Source: an uncultured Fusobacterium sp. (lineage in GTDB: Bacteria > Fusobacteriota > Fusobacteriia > Fusobacteriales > Fusobacteriaceae). Taken from it: a stretch of 10,952 nt of DNA. Of this stretch, positions 7,722 to 10,952 are shown one piece after another. The DNA lies in contig UQQO01000074.1 in assembly GCA_900543175.1 (NCBI GenBank), forward strand, positions 1-10,952, read 5' to 3'. The notes under the pieces are model-generated. The model was not told the DNA's origin. It saw only the letters and a list, made by a program, of their open reading frames with translations, and did not search any database. The translations under genes were made by a program, and so were the position numbers. Position 1 is the first letter of the stretch. Each line of letters opens with the position of its first letter.

Positions 7722-7760
7722 TATATTCCTCCTGTATTTAAATAAAATAATTTTTGTAAT

Positions 7761-7794
7761 AAAAAAGCTGCAAGTTAAAAATTTTCTTGCAGCT
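7761..7794 (-). terminator. Riboswitch A expression-platform terminator
   Basis: On the - strand, AGCTGCAAG pairs with CTTGCAGCT (9 bp, arms 7786-7794 and 7766-7774) over an 11-base loop, followed by six T. The 5' arm overlaps the 3' end of the aptamer. It sits between that aptamer and the barrel gene start, so termination here would switch the barrel gene off. Confidence 0.88.
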
Positions 7795-7858
7795 GGCTGT
7801 CATTTTAAAGACCCTATAGTTTTGCGTCATAATGTTTCCATTATTTTGCCTATTCAAT
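7786..7858 (-). promoter_or_regulatory. c-di-GMP-I (GEMM-I) riboswitch A, leader of barrel gene
   Basis: On the - strand the core reads AGGCAAAATAATGGAAACAT, then TATGACGCAAAACTATAGGG, then TCTTTAAAATGACAGCCAG. The GEMM-I hallmarks are visible in order: GGCAAA, a hairpin capped by a GAAA tetraloop (ATAATG/CATTAT), GACGCAAA, GGGTCT and the closing AGCCAG. The G before CAAA, associated with c-di-GMP rather than cGAMP preference, is kept. The outer P1 helix is not obvious and the arm that normally carries the tetraloop receptor is short. It starts about 14 bases after the lipoprotein stop with no evident promoter, so it is probably transcribed by read-through from the upstream genes. 55 of 59 core positions match riboswitch B (core 7793-7851 against 9125-9183). 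Confidence 0.88.
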
Positions 7859-7865
7859 TGGTAAA

Positions 7866-8267
7866 TTAGAACCAAAGTCCAGAAGATACTCCTACACTTG
7901 TACTTGTAGATTTGCTCTTTGTTTTAGAGTGAATCTGAGTATTTGTAACACTTGTATTTCCAGAACTACTTGACATTTTTCCAAAGATATCACTATCTAT
8001 ACTAGAATTTCCAAGAGATGCAGTTGTTGAAAAAATATCAGTATCAGTTTTTGATTTTGTATGTGTTTTTGTTTTTGAAGTATGAATTTTAGAATTTATG
8101 TAATCAGCATTATTATATAAAATAGTTGCTATTACACTTTCATAGATTATATTTTCTTTACTTCTAGCTATTGCTGGAGTTGTTGTTTTATTAGCAGAAT
8201 TAGTTGTATTTGCATTTGTACATCCTATAACAAATATAGTTATAAAGAACAAAAGTAATTTTTTCAT
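7866..8267 (-). CDS. Small Ser/Thr/Lys-rich lipoprotein of unknown function
   Basis: A 133-residue lipoprotein. The signal peptide MKKLLLFFITIFVIGC ends in a lipobox VIGC with the modified Cys at residue 16. The mature part has no recognised domain and is very rich in Thr, Ser, Lys and Asn. Two similar low-complexity blocks, IHTSKTKTHTKSKTDTDIF (61-79) and IHSKTKSKSTSTS (112-124), flank a middle stretch with a repeated D-T/S-DIF motif (DTDIF 75-79, DSDIF 91-95). It ends abruptly in SSGLWF, an aromatic C-terminus. The start at 8267 is chosen because AGGAGG precedes it and it opens the signal peptide; an upstream in-frame ATG at 8333 would lie inside the hydrolase gene and hide the signal. The gene begins 13 bases after the hydrolase stop, so they are co-transcribed. 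A surface-displayed linker or anchor, perhaps working with the downstream barrel, is conceivable but unproven. Confidence 0.8.
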   Translation of the reverse strand: MKKLLLFFITIFVIGCTNANTTNSANKTTTPAIARSKENIIYESVIATILYNNADYINSKIHTSKTKTHTKSKTDTDIFSTTASLGNSSIDSDIFGKMSSSSGNTSVTNTQIHSKTKSKSTSTSVGVSSGLWF

Positions 8268-8280
8268 AATTTCCTCCTTT

Positions 8281-9054
8281 TTAAGAGTTAAAGATATTAA
8301 ATAATATTTTATTAGTTTCATAAGAATTTTCAAGATTTGAGATATGTCCAGCTTTAGATATCTTAATTAATTTTGAATTAGCTACATATTTAGACATAAG
8401 CTCAGCTTCATGAAAGGGTCTAGGAATATCAAATTCTCCAGTAATAAAGTATGTTGGAACTTGAATATTTTTTAAAAATTCCAATGAATTTTCTCTGTCA
8501 AAAATTATTCTTCCAAATGGTACAATATATTTCAAGTTATCTTTAGAGAATCCTTTTAATTTTTTTAAAAAATTTAAATAAAGTTGAGAATTTTTATCTA
8601 TTTGTGGAGAAAAAAAGATAGAAGCTATTTTATTTGCTAACTCTTCAGATATTTTTCCCTCTCTCTCAATAGTATCTAACATTGAAAAATAAAGTTGTTT
8701 CATCTCTATTGGTTCATCTCCAGAAAAAGAATCCATAATAACTAATTTAGAGATTTTATCCTTATCTATATTGTAAATATATGGAGCTAACATTCCACCA
8801 ACAGAAAGTCCTACATAGATATAGTTATCAATATTTAAACCATCTATAAAATTTTTAATCTCTTTTGCTAATTCACTTAGAGATGAAATATTATTAAATA
8901 AAGAGTTGCCATGTCCAGGAAGATCAATAGCAATACATCTAAAATTATCTTTAAAAAACTCAAGTTGAGGTTGCCACATCTCTTTATCCCAAAGATAAGA
9001 GTGAACAAAAATTATAGTTTTTCCTTTTCCAATATCACTATATGAAAATTTCAT
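8281..9054 (-). CDS. Alpha/beta-hydrolase-fold enzyme, substrate unknown
   Basis: A 257-residue cytoplasmic enzyme without signal peptide. The full catalytic set is visible: oxyanion region VHSYLWDKEMW (17-27), DLPGHGNS (44-51), nucleophile S84 in GLSVGG (82-87), acid D209 in ITGEFDIP (204-211) and base H237 in KAGHISNLEN (234-243). This is the esterase/lipase/acyl-hydrolase type of fold. The substrate cannot be inferred; BioH, MenH and lactonase-like proteins share these motifs. The RBS AGGAGG lies 5 bases before the ATG, and the 17 bases spanning RBS and start (AGGAGGAAATTATGAAA) are identical to those of the next gene. It is the first gene behind riboswitch B and is directly followed by the lipoprotein gene. 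Its regulation by a c-di-GMP-type switch suggests a role in the envelope or lifestyle response, which is inference. Confidence 0.9.
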   Translation of the reverse strand: MKFSYSDIGKGKTIIFVHSYLWDKEMWQPQLEFFKDNFRCIAIDLPGHGNSLFNNISSLSELAKEIKNFIDGLNIDNYIYVGLSVGGMLAPYIYNIDKDKISKLVIMDSFSGDEPIEMKQLYFSMLDTIEREGKISEELANKIASIFFSPQIDKNSQLYLNFLKKLKGFSKDNLKYIVPFGRIIFDRENSLEFLKNIQVPTYFITGEFDIPRPFHEAELMSKYVANSKLIKISKAGHISNLENSYETNKILFNIFNS

Positions 9055-9077
9055 AATTTCCTCCTAAAGTTTAAAAT

Positions 9078-9126
9078 AAAAAAAGTTGCAACGAAGAAAG
9101 AAGTATAACTTCTTTTAGTTGCAACT
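9078..9126 (-). terminator. Riboswitch B expression-platform terminator
   Basis: On the - strand AGTTGCAAC (9126-9118) pairs with GTTGCAACT (9092-9084), followed by a T-run down to 9078. The long loop contains its own small hairpin (AAGAAGT/ACTTCTT). The 5' arm begins inside the aptamer's conserved CCAGTTGC end. Compared with terminator A, stem positions differ but pairing is preserved on both arms, which supports a working structure. Confidence 0.88.
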
Positions 9127-9190
9127 GGCTGTCATTTTAAAGACCCTATAGCTTTGTGCCATAATGTTTCCATTATTTTACCTAATTTAA
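9118..9190 (-). promoter_or_regulatory. c-di-GMP-I (GEMM-I) riboswitch B, operon leader
   Basis: Same architecture as riboswitch A: GGTAAA, a GAAA-capped hairpin, a CAAAGC segment, TATAGGGTCT and ACAGCCAGTTGC. Relative to copy A the core has 4 changes in 59 bases. Two of them convert the usual GACGCAAA into GGCACAAA, a departure from consensus in a conserved joining segment; another turns GGCAAA into GGTAAA. The G before YAAA is kept. It has its own promoter immediately upstream and precedes the hydrolase gene by about 60 bases, including the terminator. It should control the hydrolase and lipoprotein, and the barrel gene by read-through. Confidence 0.85.
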
Positions 9191-9204
9191 TTTTTTTATA
9201 GCTA

Positions 9205-9234
9205 ATGATACTATATATACATCTAAAAAGTCAA
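9205..9234 (-). promoter_or_regulatory. Promoter of the riboswitch B operon
   Basis: On the - strand, TTGACT (9234-9229) and TATCAT (9210-9205) are 18 bases apart. A start site some 7 bases downstream would fall just before the aptamer. It begins 12 bases after the GGDEF gene stop, with no G/C-rich terminator between, so read-through from that gene is also possible. Confidence 0.75.
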
Positions 9235-9245
9235 GAAAAATTTTT

Positions 9246-10952
9246 TTAGTTGTGATTTTCAAATAGAGTAAATCTATTTCTTCCCCTCTCCTTTGACTGA
9301 TATAAAGAAGAGTCTGCATCATTAATTAAATTAGAAAGATCAGTAGAATTTTTTACAATATTTTTAGCTCCACCAACACTTAAAGTAATATGATCAGAGA
9401 CTAAAGAAAATTTATGAGGAATATTTTTTTCTTCTAACCTTTTAAAAATTTTCATATAGATATTTTCAAGATCAAGAGAGTTTCTGTTTTTTAATATTAT
9501 TAAAAACTCCTCTCCACCATATCTAATTACACAATCTCCCCTTTCAATAGATGAATTTAAAATCTCAGCAACACTTTTAATAACATAATCTCCTTGAATA
9601 TGTCCATAATTGTCATTGTATTTTTTAAAATAATCAATGTCCAACATTAAAACTCCAATTTCAATAGATTTAGAATTTTTTTTATCTAAATTTTCTAAAA
9701 TCTTTTTTAAATATTTACGATTATAAACATTAGTAAGTTGATCTATGAAGTTATTCTTCTTTAATCTAGATATTCTTGTAATTTGGAAAAATATAAATGC
9801 TGTTATAATTAAAATAGAATAGATCAAAAGCCTAATTTTTAAATTAGATATTTTCTCTTGCTCCTTTAATTGATCAGCAATAAAAGATTTTTCAATAAAC
9901 TTTAGATAATCTTTTTTTACTTGAAAATCAAACTCTCTATTTACATGAATTAGTTTTTCATGTGCTATTGAGTATTTATCGAACTCTTTAGTTTTTTCAT
10001 ATAACTCCATTTGCAAAGAATAAATTTCACTTTCAAAACCTAGCTGATTAATACTATTTTTAATTGAAATCTCTTCTAAAAGTTTTTCTGCCAATAGATA
10101 ATTTTTCTCCTCAATATATAATTCACAGTAGGACAGCTCTACAAAAACATCATTATTTAAGATTCCCATATTTTTATTTTGATATAAAAGTTCATCACAT
10201 AATTTTAAATATTCCTTTGCTTTCTCTAAATTATTTTGATAGAGCTCAATTCTAGCAAGATTATTATAAACAAAAATTTTAACTCCATCTACAATTTTAT
10301 CAGGGAGAAAAGGTATAATTTCTAAAGTTTTCTTAGAATATTCCCTTGCAGTGGAGTATTTTTTTAATTGAATATAACTAGCAGTTCTATTGGTATAAGC
10401 ACCATATTTAGAAGAGGCATTTTCATATTGATCTTTCATAGGAATATTAATAGCAAGATTATATTTTTCAATAGCAGTTTCATAATCATGTAGTATAAAG
10501 TGCATATTTCCAATATATTCATAAGCTTTAATTTTAATACTATTTCTTAAATTGATATCCTTTATATTTTCAGATTCTGAGATAATATCATAAAAAAGAT
10601 AGATACTTTCAGCATAATTTTTATTCATCATCTTAAATATAGCAACATAACCTTTTAATTTTAACTTATTTGCTGGAGTTGTATTATCTGAATCCTTTAT
10701 ATATTTTTCAAGTAGATATATAGCTGTTTTTCTATCTTTTTTATTTGATAGGATAGTAGAGAAATTTTCCCAAATAAAGTTGATATCATTGGCTAAAATA
10801 GGATATTTATCAATACTATCTATAATATATCTGATTCTTTGAAGATCACCACTTCCACTTAATTTATAAATACAGTTATTAATAAAAAAGTTAAGATATA
10901 GCTTTAAAATAGAATCTTTGCTATTTTTTAATTCAGAATGCCGTAACAGCTC
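9246..10952 (-). CDS. TPR-repeat diguanylate cyclase (GGDEF), 5' end outside window
   Basis: Makes c-di-GMP from two GTP. The frame is open to the window edge: 107 further codons without a stop lie upstream of the first internal Met at 10631, so the gene is partial and 568 residues are visible. The N-terminal two-thirds is helical with TPR-like repeats (e.g. AYEYIGNMHFILHDYETAIEKY near visible 143-164), then comes one membrane helix (about 375-391, LLIYSILIITAFIFF), a short linker and a C-terminal GGDEF domain. In the catalytic domain DQLTNVYNRKYL, the metal pair DID (438-440) and the active GGEEF signature (479-483; bases 9504-9518) are intact. The inhibitory I-site position before GGEEF reads ERGD instead of RxxD, so product inhibition is probably lost. 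The layout suggests an extracytoplasmic TPR sensor driving a cytoplasmic cyclase. Its stop is 12 bases before the promoter of a c-di-GMP-riboswitch operon. Confidence 0.93.
   Translation of the reverse strand, partial: ELLRHSELKNSKDSILKLYLNFFINNCIYKLSGSGDLQRIRYIIDSIDKYPILANDINFIWENFSTILSNKKDRKTAIYLLEKYIKDSDNTTPANKLKLKGYVAIFKMMNKNYAESIYLFYDIISESENIKDINLRNSIKIKAYEYIGNMHFILHDYETAIEKYNLAINIPMKDQYENASSKYGAYTNRTASYIQLKKYSTAREYSKKTLEIIPFLPDKIVDGVKIFVYNNLARIELYQNNLEKAKEYLKLCDELLYQNKNMGILNNDVFVELSYCELYIEEKNYLLAEKLLEEISIKNSINQLGFESEIYSLQMELYEKTKEFDKYSIAHEKLIHVNREFDFQVKKDYLKFIEKSFIADQLKEQEKISNLKIRLLIYSILIITAFIFFQITRISRLKKNNFIDQLTNVYNRKYLKKILENLDKKNSKSIEIGVLMLDIDYFKKYNDNYGHIQGDYVIKSVAEILNSSIERGDCVIRYGGEEFLIILKNRNSLDLENIYMKIFKRLEEKNIPHKFSLVSDHITLSVGGAKNIVKNSTDLSNLINDADSSLYQSKERGRNRFTLFENHN

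Noticed and set aside
7866..7930. Separate promoter for riboswitch A inside the lipoprotein gene
   Set aside because: TCTAAT-like bases occur near the stop codon but no -35 at the right spacing was found.
8268..8333. Upstream ATG start for the lipoprotein at 8333
   Set aside because: It lies within the hydrolase gene, has no RBS and would place 22 residues before a perfect lipoprotein signal peptide whose own ATG has AGGAGG.
10629..10631. ATG at 10631 as the true start of the cyclase
   Set aside because: The same frame stays open to the window edge with TPR-like coding content and no RBS precedes this Met; it is internal.
1..10952. CRISPR array, insertion sequence, tRNA or rRNA genes
   Set aside because: No regularly spaced repeats, transposase motifs with inverted ends, or tRNA/rRNA-like segments were seen on either strand.

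Overview
The base composition is strongly AT-rich and the genes use A/T-ending codons with AGGAGG-type ribosome binding sites. Gene content combines outer-membrane-type proteins, a FeoA-FeoB fusion, a Thermotoga-type DAHP synthase and c-di-GMP-I (GEMM) riboswitches. This points to a diderm, low-GC anaerobe, most likely a Fusobacterium-group chromosome (inference from content; no search was run).

Left part, + strand (about 140-3331): a probable operon of a stand-alone Smr-domain protein, DAHP synthase (aroF type), a PgeF/YfiH-family protein and an exported protein of unknown function, closed by a hairpin-plus-T terminator. A perfect 24-bp palindrome lies inside the end of the smr gene. Middle part, + strand (about 3377-7075): a ferrous iron uptake locus, made of a fused FeoA-FeoB followed 9 bp later by a 45-residue Cys-rich membrane protein. 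After it comes an orphan Mrr-like nuclease with an unassigned N-terminal domain. A symmetric terminator at 7048-7075 separates it from the oppositely oriented right half.

Right part, - strand (7074-10952): a TPR-GGDEF diguanylate cyclase (its 5' end lies beyond the window) is followed by a promoter, a GEMM-I-like aptamer with an intrinsic terminator, an alpha/beta hydrolase, a small Ser/Thr/Lys-rich lipoprotein, a second near-identical aptamer with its own terminator, and an outer-membrane beta-barrel protein. The enzyme that would make c-di-GMP therefore sits directly upstream of a three-gene envelope module gated twice by c-di-GMP-type riboswitches. One switch is at the operon head. The other is internal and controls only the barrel gene. 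This local synthesis-plus-sensing circuit is the most notable content of the window.

In both switches the 3' end of the aptamer overlaps the 5' arm of the terminator. The simplest reading is that ligand binding blocks termination and turns the genes on, but that is an inference.
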